The position numbers were made by a program, and so were the translations under genes. This document shows, one piece after another, positions 16,137-23,869 of a DNA stretch of 64,000 bases (position 1 is its first letter; the number at the start of each line of letters is the position of its first letter). Source of the DNA: Roseburia hominis (lineage in GTDB: Bacteria; Bacillota; Clostridia; Lachnospirales; Lachnospiraceae); contig CP159990.1 of assembly GCA_040702975.1 (NCBI GenBank), positions 3,162,001-3,226,000 on the forward strand, read 5' to 3'. The notes under the pieces are model-generated. The model was not told the DNA's origin, searched no databases, and saw only the letters and a list, made by a program, of their open reading frames with translations.

Positions 16137-18702
16137 GATGACGTTTCCCCTTTCTCTCAGCTCCGATTGCCCCTAACATACATAGGATTCCTGTGCCAGT
16201 AACTGCCGCTGTTAATGGCGTTCCTGTTTCCGGCAATACAACAGATGTATGGTTGATTACTTTTAAGTTCGTTTCAATCTGATTTGGTGTACCAGTAATA
16301 GCAAAATCGCCGGTTGTCTCTGTATGTACCTGACCATTGACATGATATTCTAACTGTGTTCCCTGATACGTTAAATAAATTTCATAAATAACTGCTTTTC
16401 CGTCTGCTGTTAATGGGAGCCGATAGCCCTTTGGCGCTTTTATTTCCTTCAAATAATATCTCTGGTCAAGAAGCAATTCTGAAAATTTTGCTGTTCCATC
16501 CTTTCCTGTGGTAGCCCGTCCGACTTCTGTCTGACAATTTTTATCCTGATAAAGAGCAAATTCCGCTCCTTCTAGGTGTGTTCCTTTTTCATTGACCTTT
16601 GTAAGCTTCAGCACAAATGGAGACCTGGCATCCTCCACAGTCAGTTCTGCATATCCTTTTTGAGCTTGAAATTCAATCGAATTCCCCGTTGCCGTATTCT
16701 GATCCAATACGATTGTTCCGTCCTGTTTGACTGTAAATGTTACTTTTCCCGGATTTACCACATAGCCTGCCGGTGCTGCTGTTTCCCGAATGGTATGTTT
16801 CCCAAACATAAGCCCTTTTATCTCGCAGACACCTTTCGCATCTGTTTGAAACGTCTTTTTAGATCCATCCGGATAAGCTATCTCAAAAGTAGCACCTTCA
16901 ATCAGAATGTCCTTTCCCTGCTCTTTCTTGATGATCTTCAGCTTTATAATCTGTTCTGGTATTTTTGGAGCATTATAAGTATAAACAAATTCAGAACCAT
17001 CATTGTTGCTCGTAATCGGAACGACATAAAGTTCCGGATTCAACAGATACCCCTGTGGAGCCTGTTTTTCCTGAATGGTAAGTGTTCCAATTGGGAGCGA
17101 TGGAGTACCTGATGGCGATAAATATAAGTCATCTCCTGACTCTAAATATTGAGCTTCATAATAACAATAACCATTCTCATTTGTCCTGAAAATCCATGTT
17201 CGTACTGGTTTTTTTCCGGTTGCTCCTGGATCTGAGTTGGATGGTGTACCACTATAAAACTTTACTTCAAATAACGCTCCCTCTAAAGATGCGCTTCCCT
17301 GTGGTTTATTCTGATTAGTTTCTTTGTCAATTTTTCCAAGTAATACGCCTACCGGGTCCATTGTTGGCCGATCGGTAACTTTTAATACATAGGTAGAACC
17401 TGTCTGAACCTGAATTTCATATACTTTTTTATCCAGTGCAAATCCTTTTGGCACTTTGATCTCTTTTACAAAATAAGTTCCAGCTGATAGTGTTACAACA
17501 TTAGATTCTCCAGCTTCATTTGTGATCATTTTATCGACAAGCGTACTGCAGCTTTTCTCCTTATAAATGCCATACTCTGCATCTTTTAAGGAGTAGCATG
17601 TGTTCCCCTGTGTAATTTCCGGATTGGCTGACTGCTTTTTTACCTGGCAAGAACCCTGACTTAACCAACGAACAGAAAAACTAATTGGAGTTACCTGATC
17701 TTTGGTATATGTTAATCCACCAATATCCTGATCTCCGCCTCCTTCAATCACTAATGCTGTGTATCTTCCATCAATTGAACCTTTGATATCATTCCACTCC
17801 ATTAAACCGTTTACTTTGGAAGAATCAGCACTGAACTGAAATGTATCGTTCCCCCATACTGAAACTAATTGATTATTCCCCGCAATTTCTTGATTTTTTG
17901 TCCAGTTATGAAGCTTCACTCCTTCTGGAAGATACAGCTTAATCTCATTTCTTGAATCCCCGGAAATAGTAAACTGATCTGTAATCTGTTTGTTTGGATC
18001 TATTTCTGTCCAGATCCGGGCATCTCTATGCGATGGCGTAATACTCAGTGAACCATTTGGTGGATCAGAATAATTTCTCAACAACGCATTATAAATGTCA
18101 ATTGCACCTTCCATCGTATCCTGTCCTACCCCATGAAATGCATCCTGATTTGGATTATATGCATAAGAAACAATGATATGGCTGATCGCATAGCATGTAT
18201 CATCGTTAAAGATTGGTGGGAAGATTGCATCCCTAACTTCTTGTGACCACCCCGGTCCTCCCGGAAGATAATACAGGCACTTCGTTAAAGCTTGATTATT
18301 CCATAATTCTGCGATATGTCCTCCATTTCCCGGTGTGCTTTTGATTGGCTCCAAGCAATATGATAACTGCCCATTAATATAAAAATAATTTGTAGACCAG
18401 CCTCCATAATTTACTTTTTTTCCTACTGTCAATGTCACATTTTGCGACTTCGTCAATAATTCCTCACGAAGTCCAGCAGTCAAAATAGTTCTTTTCTCTT
18501 CTTCTGGAAATATTTCCTCTAAATCTACTGTTTTTTCTTTTTCTTCGATAGAGACAGACACCTTAGATGGTTGCATTTCTAATGTTTCTGATTCCTTAGC
18601 ATTTACAGTCTGTATTTGAAACAGTATAGCGAAACACAAACCTAACAGTAAAATCAACACACCGATTCCGGTTTGGAACAGCTTGCATTTTCTTTGATAC
18701 AT
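16117..18702 (-). CDS. LPETG pilus-tip adhesin with thioester-like and several Cna-B/SpaA domains
   Basis: ATG 18702 is chosen for GGAGG 8 bases upstream, giving 861 residues with a signal peptide to about VNAKE. Residues 95-200 resemble a thioester (TQXA) domain with YCLEP at 115-119. In the expected TQ position the sequence reads CYAISHIIVSY (170-180), so the Gln is not obvious. Four or five Cna-B-like repeats follow (for example DAEYGIYKE, LEGALFEVKFY, IEGATFEIAYP, LEGAEFALYQDK). The sorting signal LPETG is at 823. It is the first gene of the pilus locus, as tip adhesins often are. It probably binds a surface or a partner cell. Confidence 0.85.
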   Translation of the reverse strand: MYQRKCKLFQTGIGVLILLLGLCFAILFQIQTVNAKESETLEMQPSKVSVSIEEKEKTVDLEEIFPEEEKRTILTAGLREELLTKSQNVTLTVGKKVNYGGWSTNYFYINGQLSYCLEPIKSTPGNGGHIAELWNNQALTKCLYYLPGGPGWSQEVRDAIFPPIFNDDTCYAISHIIVSYAYNPNQDAFHGVGQDTMEGAIDIYNALLRNYSDPPNGSLSITPSHRDARIWTEIDPNKQITDQFTISGDSRNEIKLYLPEGVKLHNWTKNQEIAGNNQLVSVWGNDTFQFSADSSKVNGLMEWNDIKGSIDGRYTALVIEGGGDQDIGGLTYTKDQVTPISFSVRWLSQGSCQVKKQSANPEITQGNTCYSLKDAEYGIYKEKSCSTLVDKMITNEAGESNVVTLSAGTYFVKEIKVPKGFALDKKVYEIQVQTGSTYVLKVTDRPTMDPVGVLLGKIDKETNQNKPQGSASLEGALFEVKFYSGTPSNSDPGATGKKPVRTWIFRTNENGYCYYEAQYLESGDDLYLSPSGTPSLPIGTLTIQEKQAPQGYLLNPELYVVPITSNNDGSEFVYTYNAPKIPEQIIKLKIIKKEQGKDILIEGATFEIAYPDGSKKTFQTDAKGVCEIKGLMFGKHTIRETAAPAGYVVNPGKVTFTVKQDGTIVLDQNTATGNSIEFQAQKGYAELTVEDARSPFVLKLTKVNEKGTHLEGAEFALYQDKNCQTEVGRATTGKDGTAKFSELLLDQRYYLKEIKAPKGYRLPLTADGKAVIYEIYLTYQGTQLEYHVNGQVHTETTGDFAITGTPNQIETNLKVINHTSVVLPETGTPLTAAVTGTGILCMLGAIGAERKGKRHHEKEKL

Positions 18703-18810
18703 TTTGTTGTTCCTCCTTTTTTCATTTACTTTTTCACAATACGTTTTCTGGCGGCGCACGTTTTTTTCTCTGCATCCTGAACACCTCTTTTCTCTGATAA
18801 ATGGGTACAA

Positions 18811-18841
18811 AAAAGGAATCCCTTCATAAGTGATTCCTTTT
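18811..18841 (-). terminator. Intrinsic terminator in front of the pilus locus (possible attenuator)
   Basis: AAAAGGAATC (18811-18820) and GATTCCTTTT (18832-18841) form a 10-bp stem with an 11-base loop, followed on the minus strand by TTTTTTG. A smaller hairpin, GCTC-aaaa-GAGC, stands directly before it. It lies between the lipoprotein stop (18951) and the tip-adhesin start (18702). It could end lipoprotein transcripts. Because an extended -10 promoter lies just upstream, it could also act as a leader attenuator. Confidence 0.75.
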
Positions 18842-18877
18842 ACCGCTCTTTTGAGCGTTACCTTATATCATTTTCTA

Positions 18878-18886
18878 AGTATATCA
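18878..18886 (-). promoter_or_regulatory. Candidate extended -10 promoter of the pilus locus
   Basis: On the minus strand TGATATACT is an extended -10 (TG-N-TATACT). No convincing -35 is seen 17 bases upstream. Transcription starting about 7 bases downstream would run through the small hairpin and the terminator at 18811-18841 before reaching the RBS at about 18715. Confidence 0.4.
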
Positions 18887-18950
18887 TAGCAGATTCAAAA
18901 TTTTATCTCTAGGTTACTTTAGGTACAGATTCCCCAACTACTTTTCTTTA

Positions 18951-19892
18951 TTATGCGGATTTCGTTGCCCCACATCCAGAACAGTGATATCCAGTAATAA
19001 CTGTTTCATCCCAAGCAGCTTGATCTACTACCCAACGTTCTCCATATTCTGCATCATGATGTATATAGCTGATTTCTTCTCGCGTATCATACTCCGTATG
19101 ATGTCCACCGCCTTCTCCCTTTATTGCATGTTGATAAGCATGATCTCCCGCAAATCCTGTAACATTTGCACCGCATACATTACAGCAATCCCATGCATAA
19201 TCTACATACTCTACCACTTTTTCGTCCCATGCTTCTTTTATCACATATTTTTCCATATGCCCTTTTTCTTCATGGTGTACGACCGTTGTATTTGCAATCC
19301 AATTATGTTTATGCTCTGGTTTTGGCTTTTCCTCTGTTGTTCCAGATGGTTTTGAAGGCTTTGGTTTTTCCTCAGTCGATCCAGACGGTTTCGAGGGCTT
19401 CGGTTTCTCCTCAGTTGATCCAGACGGTTTCGAAGGCTTTGGTTTCTCCTCAGTCGATCCAGATGGTTTCGAGGGTTTCGGTTTCTCCTCAGTTGATCCA
19501 GACGGTTTTGAGGGCTTCGGCTTCTCCTGTGTTGTGTTGAATGTTTTCGAGGGTTTTTTATTTATCTCCGCTGCACCAGATGATTGTGATGTTTTTTTCG
19601 TAGAAGACTTATTGCCCGACTTTTTCTTACTGCTCTTCTCATCTAAAATCTTAGACGTTCTCTCATCTTTTTCTTTGACTGTTTTTTTCTCATTCGAATC
19701 TTTTTCTTCAGATTTCACATCCTCCTTTTTCGATATTTTGGAAGTTTCCGATTTTTCAGTATCTTTCTGAACGAGCTTCTTCTGATCAGCTAACTCTGAT
19801 ACCGTAACCTGATTTTCTGCTTTCTCTCCACAGCCCGGCACAAAAACAAGTAATCCAGTCATTATAATTACTAATACCTTTTTGAGTTTCAT
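18951..19892 (-). CDS. Repeat-rich lipoprotein with C-terminal Cys/His domains
   Basis: This 313-residue lipoprotein has a lipobox VPGCG with Cys21. A Ser/Lys/Glu-rich disordered stretch covers about 25-122. Five copies of a 13-residue repeat (EKPKPSKPSGSTE, the last with TTE) cover 123-187. The C-terminal 115 residues contain CCNVCGA and HCSGCGATKS, two Cys-x-x-Cys knuckles, with many His and acidic residues, so a zinc-binding fold is likely. The Pro/Lys repeat looks like a wall-spanning stalk. It lies upstream of the pilus locus and may be exposed on the surface. The family is not recognised. Confidence 0.75.
   Translation of the reverse strand: MKLKKVLVIIMTGLLVFVPGCGEKAENQVTVSELADQKKLVQKDTEKSETSKISKKEDVKSEEKDSNEKKTVKEKDERTSKILDEKSSKKKSGNKSSTKKTSQSSGAAEINKKPSKTFNTTQEKPKPSKPSGSTEEKPKPSKPSGSTEEKPKPSKPSGSTEEKPKPSKPSGSTEEKPKPSKPSGTTEEKPKPEHKHNWIANTTVVHHEEKGHMEKYVIKEAWDEKVVEYVDYAWDCCNVCGANVTGFAGDHAYQHAIKGEGGGHHTEYDTREEISYIHHDAEYGERWVVDQAAWDETVITGYHCSGCGATKSA
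19332..19526. repeat. Five tandem 39-bp coding repeats
   Basis: Five near-identical 39-base units encode EKPKPSKPSGSTE (last copy TTE). Third-position differences between copies (for example GAC/GAT, TTC/TTT, GGC/GGT) show that the peptide is kept while the DNA has drifted. Copy number may vary between strains by slipped pairing. Confidence 0.9.
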
Positions 19893-19916
19893 AACTATAT
19901 TCCTTTCTGCAAATCG

Positions 19917-20164
19917 CTAACTGATATTTTTCGTTGCATCTTCTTGCTCTTTTTCTAATGCCTGTAATTTTTCTTCTACAGCCAGTTTTACAAATGTGCC
20001 ACATTGAAATCCTAATTTTTGAATCCGTTCCTTTGTTCCGGGGGGAAAGACGGATTAATCCGTTCAATATATTCTTCATATCGCTTGGATGCTCTTCTTC
20101 GTGCTTCAGATGTTTTATAAACTTTTTCTTCTGTAATGATAATTTTTTCATTTCCAAATTCCAT
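19917..20164 (-). pseudogene. Small RHH-like gene with a frameshift at a C6 run (82 residues if restored)
   Basis: From ATG 20164, with AAAAGGAGG upstream, the frame reads MEFGNEKIIITEEKVYKTSE through NPSFPPEQRNGFKN and then stops after 50 codons. One base more in the C6 run (plus-strand G at 20040-20045) joins it to the next frame: GTKERIQKLGFQCGTFVKLA and on to a stop at 19917. The restored 82-residue protein has the look of a ribbon-helix-helix or plasmid small regulator (LGFQCGTFVKLAVEEKL). The cause may be a sequencing error, a real mutation, or -1 slippage on CCCCCC. A promoter and operator in front are intact, so the gene was recently functional. Confidence 0.6.
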
Positions 20165-20180
20165 ATTACTTCCTCCTTTT

Positions 20181-20237
20181 ATATCAGTGCATTACATTTC
20201 TCACTCTCAGAATAATATCAGTGCATGATATTGTCAA
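20181..20237 (-). promoter_or_regulatory. Promoter with a two-copy operator for the small RHH-like gene
   Basis: On the minus strand TTGACA (20232-20237), 17-base spacer, TATTCT (20209-20214) form a good sigma-A promoter. ATATCAGTGCAT occurs twice as a direct repeat (20181-20192 and 20215-20226). One copy fills the spacer and the other stands just before the RBS. The placement suggests autorepression. Confidence 0.7.
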
Positions 20238-20239
20238 GT

Positions 20240-20669
20240 CTTTTTATACAAATCTTGTTTTGAAGATCCTATGGAAATAGATTTGAATCATAGCATGTTA
20301 GAAGGAATTTTATACTAGAATAAATATACCGTCCTCTGATTCTTAAAAAATCTGCAATAAATATCAGCATTTCTGAAAATAAATAATAGTAAAAAATTAG
20401 ACTTCCCTTCTTATCATGCACACTCTTTTTAGACTAGAAATTCCTTTGAAAGTTATCTGACGTTCTTTTTTAGACTATGAAAAAGAAAAATACCTGTTTT
20501 TTAGACCAGAAAAACAGAAAAATCTACCTAATATCTATATGTCTACGAAATCTTAAGAACTCACACGTTTAAAATAAACTGGGAAATTTCAAAAAATATG
20601 TTGGAATGAAAATTGATTTGAATTTTAGATAGCAGAAAGAACCGCGACACTATTACCGCAGCAAAAGAC
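20240..20669. repeat. AT-rich noncoding stretch with AGAC repeats, candidate replication origin
   Basis: No gene is supported in these 430 bases. TTTTTAGAC(T/C)A-type motifs have AGAC at 20399, 20431, 20472 and 20513; the last three are 41 bases apart and all follow a T-rich run. The stretch is very AT-rich, and directly downstream of the winged-helix gene at 20670-21548. Iterons beside an initiator gene are typical of plasmid origins. The origin call is inference. Confidence 0.4.
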
Positions 20670-21548
20670 TTAAATTCGTTCCAGATTCAGCTCTTTTCGG
20701 ATGAGCTTATGAAAATATTTGATTTGAAATAACAGCGTTGGCTCTAAAACATGATAGTTCATCAACAGACGCTGAAAAAATTCAAATACATTTTGTCCGG
20801 TACAGGAAATTTCTTTTTGATACTGGTGCATTAGTATACCGAGATCTAACGCATCTGTAGTATGTTCGATAGTAAGTTTTGCCCGGCGAAGCAGTACTTT
20901 CCCAAGATATTCCCGCTTCTGTTCAGCTGCAGAATATGGTACTTTTATTGTCTGTTTTTTCTTACAACAAGAATTCCGTTTTACTTTTTCAAAAAGTTTT
21001 CCTCCGATATAACAAATATAATATTTTCCGTTTTGAGAAAAAATATGAAAGTATTTTTTCATTGTTCGAAGATAATTTTGGATTGTTCTATGTGAGACAT
21101 GAAATTTTTTACCATATTGTGAATAGAACTCTTCTACACTAATGATTCGTTTCCCTCTGTTTAACTTCGTTGAACGTATCAAGTCAAGCAGCATATATTT
21201 TTCATGACTTTTCAATGCATAGAATTCTTTCGTCCGAAAAATAGCCAGATTCATATTAATATAATCCGGCTGATCTTGTTTAGAGAACCCCTCATTGTCT
21301 AATACAGTAATATCAAAATCCCCTTTCATTTCCTGACTGCTTGAGATTAACTTTTGCTTCTGCAAAGAATCTAATGCATTATAAAAAGTCTGTTTACTTG
21401 TAAAACCAAGTTCTTTCATGAATTCTTTATAATATGCACCAATGACTTTCCCGCATTCATCCTGATAGCGCACTAGGAGTAGAAAGATATTCATTTCCAT
21501 TTTGCTTAATCTATTTAATTTTAATAGCGTATGATAGCATAATTGCAT
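20670..21548 (-). CDS. Winged-helix DNA-binding protein, possible replication initiator
   Basis: The protein is 292 residues. An N-terminal helix-turn-helix region (KMEMNIFLLLVRYQDECGKV, then FMKELGFTSKQTFYNALDSL) looks like a winged helix. A second one follows at about 130-170 (YGKKFHVSHRTIQNYLRTM). The two winged helices in tandem recall Rep/RepA-type initiators and also plasmid regulators. GGAGG stands 9 bases before the ATG. A GTACCGAA palindrome lies at 21576-21594, just before the RBS. The iteron-like stretch is on the other side. Being an initiator is inference. Confidence 0.55.
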   Translation of the reverse strand: MQLCYHTLLKLNRLSKMEMNIFLLLVRYQDECGKVIGAYYKEFMKELGFTSKQTFYNALDSLQKQKLISSSQEMKGDFDITVLDNEGFSKQDQPDYINMNLAIFRTKEFYALKSHEKYMLLDLIRSTKLNRGKRIISVEEFYSQYGKKFHVSHRTIQNYLRTMKKYFHIFSQNGKYYICYIGGKLFEKVKRNSCCKKKQTIKVPYSAAEQKREYLGKVLLRRAKLTIEHTTDALDLGILMHQYQKEISCTGQNVFEFFQRLLMNYHVLEPTLLFQIKYFHKLIRKELNLERI

Positions 21549-21575
21549 GAAGTTCTTCCTCCTGTTATCTTCTGT

Positions 21576-21594
21576 TGTACCGAAATTCGGTACA
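21576..21594. promoter_or_regulatory. GTACCGAA palindrome, copy 1 (parS-like or operator)
   Basis: TGTACCGAAATTCGGTACA is a 19-bp perfect palindrome around a central A. The same core appears twice before parA. Here it lies 28 bases before the winged-helix start, so it may control that gene and also be a partition site. Confidence 0.6.
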
Positions 21595-21752
21595 TTTTAT
21601 ATGTATTCTTTTGATATACCGGAGAGCGGAGAACTCCCCGGTATCCAAAAACATACATTGCACACATAATCTATGTATGCAGACTGTCTTGTGCCTTCGC
21701 GGACAACAGACTTCTCTTCATAATTTGAGAATCTGCAAGACAGTGACCAAAT
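21595..21752. other. Noncoding stretch with two inverted repeats
   Basis: ATACCGG and CCGGTAT arms (about 21616-21643) form a short hairpin upstream of the winged-helix gene. Further on, ACTGTCTTG (21683-21691) can pair with CAAGACAGT (21736-21744). No gene, no T-run and no clear promoter are seen. It may be a structured leader or the tail of the small gene at 21753. Confidence 0.4.
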
Positions 21753-21914
21753 TTACCACTCCATCTCCATAATATCAAGCAGATTATACAGTTCTTTTAC
21801 TGTTTTATTGTCTTTTTCTTTTGGGTATGCATCCACATACTTCTCCATTACTCGTATCATCTCGCCTACCTCTGCCCTGCTCTCAAACTGAATTTTATCC
21901 ATTTCTTTTTTCAT
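21753..21914 (-). CDS. Small hypothetical protein of the partition operon
   Basis: Start ATG 21914 is set by AGGAGA 4 bases before it. The 53-residue product (MKKEMDKIQFESRAEVGEMI...) is helical, acidic and ends in LDIMEMEW. It has no membrane helix. It lies after the two-helix membrane protein in the par operon. Family not recognised. Confidence 0.5.
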   Translation of the reverse strand: MKKEMDKIQFESRAEVGEMIRVMEKYVDAYPKEKDNKTVKELYNLLDIMEMEW

Positions 21915-21946
21915 ACCGTCTCCTGCCTTTCTCATATATGACCAAA

Positions 21947-22135
21947 TTACTTTTTATCTCTATTTTGAATTTCGTTCAGTAAATCTGCCGCAAAAAGTAA
22001 TCCAACAATTAATAAACCAAATTCTATCGCTAAACTCCAGATTTGATCAGAAAAATATTTTTCAAGAATCTGGATGATCCCAATAATCATCAGAAATCTC
22101 ACTAATTTTATTAATAGTTCTTGATATCTCTTCAT
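21947..22135 (-). CDS. Small two-helix membrane protein of the partition operon
   Basis: This 62-residue protein has two membrane helices (about 10-24 and 34-52, GLLIVGLLFAADLL) and a polar tail NEIQNRDKK. GAGGAA stands before the ATG, overlapping the end of parB. Function unknown. Confidence 0.55.
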   Translation of the reverse strand: MKRYQELLIKLVRFLMIIGIIQILEKYFSDQIWSLAIEFGLLIVGLLFAADLLNEIQNRDKK

Positions 22136-22140
22136 CTTTT

Positions 22141-23127
22141 CTATTCCTCACATACTTCCAACCATAACATGCAAAAACCTTTTTTTAATGCGCGCTCTGT
22201 ATCTGCTGAAATTTTGTTAATAATTTTTACACTTCTCTCTTCTCCATGACACTGTAATTTCACAGTACTCCCCAAACACAAAACTGCCTGATCTTTTGTA
22301 AACAAATAGGAATGTTGTCCGGAGATTATTTTCTGATAAACCGGAGATTCTAATTCTAACAAAAGAATTTCTGAAATCACTTTTTCTTCCGGAACTCCCG
22401 TTTGCTCTTCTGCTTTATGTTCAAATATCTGCTGTTCTTGCTTATATTTTTTTATTTCTACATCCGTCAGAATCCCTTGTTCCAATAGCTGCTCTTGCGT
22501 CTCTTCCGGTAGACTAGCAAGTGTAACAGCTGCGCTCTTTTTGATCGTCCCATGCTTAAATGCTTCCATTGCTTTATCACTTAGATTTTTTGAAATTTTC
22601 TGGTATTCTCCAACTGTTGTTTTTTTCATTTGAAACTGCTTTGCAAGACGGTCAACCATCCTTCCTCTTTGCATGTCCGGAAATTCTTCTGGATAGTGTT
22701 TCAAAAGATACTGCATCCGCTCTAACTTATGCATTGTTTCATATGGTGTTTCTTCATGATGACCATTACTGCTGTAAACTTCAAACTCTGCTTTTACATC
22801 ACTAATATTTTTTTCAATGCACGGCAAAAACTCAAATTGTTTTTTTCCACGTTGTTCTACAAGCAGCTTACATGCTGCTGTTCGCTTATGACCTGCAATA
22901 ATTTCATACTCATCTGTATCTGTTTTCCGTACAAGTATATCCTGCAATACTTCACCGCTTGCTTCGATTAGATCTGCTAATGCCTGAATTTCTTCCTCAT
23001 CTTTTGCCTCACAATACTGATCCTTATTCGTTTTTAATTTTGTATAATGAATCCATTTTGTAATCCGCTTCGGATGAACTTCTTTTCTTACATCTTCTTT
23101 TTGAAATACATTGGAAATCTTAGCCAT
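22141..23127 (-). CDS. parB: ParB-type partition protein with an extra C-terminal domain
   Basis: ATG 23127 has GGGGG 7 bases upstream and lies 5 bases from the parA stop region, so the pair is coupled. The protein is 328 residues. The N-terminal CTPase/ParB domain has IIAGHKRTAACKLL (the GHKR box) and ENSN-like VYSSNGHHEETPYE. A helix-turn-helix region follows (RLAKQFQMKKTTVGEYQKIS). The last 75 residues (ESPVYQKIISGQHSYLFTKD... to VCEE) have a beta-rich pattern that resembles the ASCH/DUF3850 fold rather than a ParB dimer domain. Together with ParA it would segregate the element in its circular form. Confidence 0.85.
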   Translation of the reverse strand: MAKISNVFQKEDVRKEVHPKRITKWIHYTKLKTNKDQYCEAKDEEEIQALADLIEASGEVLQDILVRKTDTDEYEIIAGHKRTAACKLLVEQRGKKQFEFLPCIEKNISDVKAEFEVYSSNGHHEETPYETMHKLERMQYLLKHYPEEFPDMQRGRMVDRLAKQFQMKKTTVGEYQKISKNLSDKAMEAFKHGTIKKSAAVTLASLPEETQEQLLEQGILTDVEIKKYKQEQQIFEHKAEEQTGVPEEKVISEILLLELESPVYQKIISGQHSYLFTKDQAVLCLGSTVKLQCHGEERSVKIINKISADTERALKKGFCMLWLEVCEE

Positions 23128-23131
23128 GCTC

Positions 23132-23854
23132 TTACCCCCATTCTGCAATCAATTCTTTCGCAAGTTCAAGAAAATCTTCTGCAACGGTGCTGTGCTTTCT
23201 GTGTCGCAAGACAGGCTTATATTGTAACAATGCATTATCCACAACAGCTGAACGGCTAATACAAGTATCAAGTATCGGATACATATGTTTTTCTAGTAAA
23301 TCCTGCATGGTACTGCGTTGTGCTTTTGTATTTGCCACCATATTGGCACAGATTTTCCATTTAAAATGATCTGTATTCTCTATAAAATTTTCATAAACAT
23401 GCTCTACAAGAGCTAAATTATCACGGCAGTAATTATCAAATTTGATTGGTGTCAGCAACAAATCTGCAACTTCCACAGCATTTTGTGTTAAAATATCGAA
23501 TACAGGGCGCGTATCAATAATACAATAATCATACACTTTCTTTAACTTTTGAAATGCCTTACTAAGTGATGATTGATCACAGCAAGTAAGCTCTGCATCT
23601 CCACGAATCACATCAATCTTCTGATATTTTGTGCGATAAATAACCTGATTGATCCGCTCCGGTACATGTAATAAATCTTGCACCGTATAACCACTCTGAG
23701 AAACTTTTGCAAAATATCTTGTACAATTACACTGTGGATCTAAATCAATAACCAATACCTTGTTTCCTAAAATTGACAGACTGTAAGCAAGGTTTACTGT
23801 TACAGTCGTCTTCCCTACGCCACCTTTTAAATTTCCAACGACGATTGTTTTCAT
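23132..23854 (-). CDS. parA: ParA-type partition ATPase
   Basis: ATG 23854 follows GGAGAAG; the longer ORF upstream has no site and overlaps the operator. The 240-residue protein starts MKTIVVGNLKGGVGKTT, with a deviant Walker A at 10-17, VLVIDLDPQCNCT as Walker A-prime, and DYCIIDTRP as Walker B. Usual Walker B ends in DxxP; here DTRP. It has no N-terminal HTH, so it is the short chromosomal/type Ib-like ParA. It drives ParB-bound DNA movement. Two palindromes stand in front of it. Confidence 0.9.
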   Translation of the reverse strand: MKTIVVGNLKGGVGKTTVTVNLAYSLSILGNKVLVIDLDPQCNCTRYFAKVSQSGYTVQDLLHVPERINQVIYRTKYQKIDVIRGDAELTCCDQSSLSKAFQKLKKVYDYCIIDTRPVFDILTQNAVEVADLLLTPIKFDNYCRDNLALVEHVYENFIENTDHFKWKICANMVANTKAQRSTMQDLLEKHMYPILDTCISRSAVVDNALLQYKPVLRHRKHSTVAEDFLELAKELIAEWG

Positions 23855-23869
23855 GCTACTTCTCCTTTT

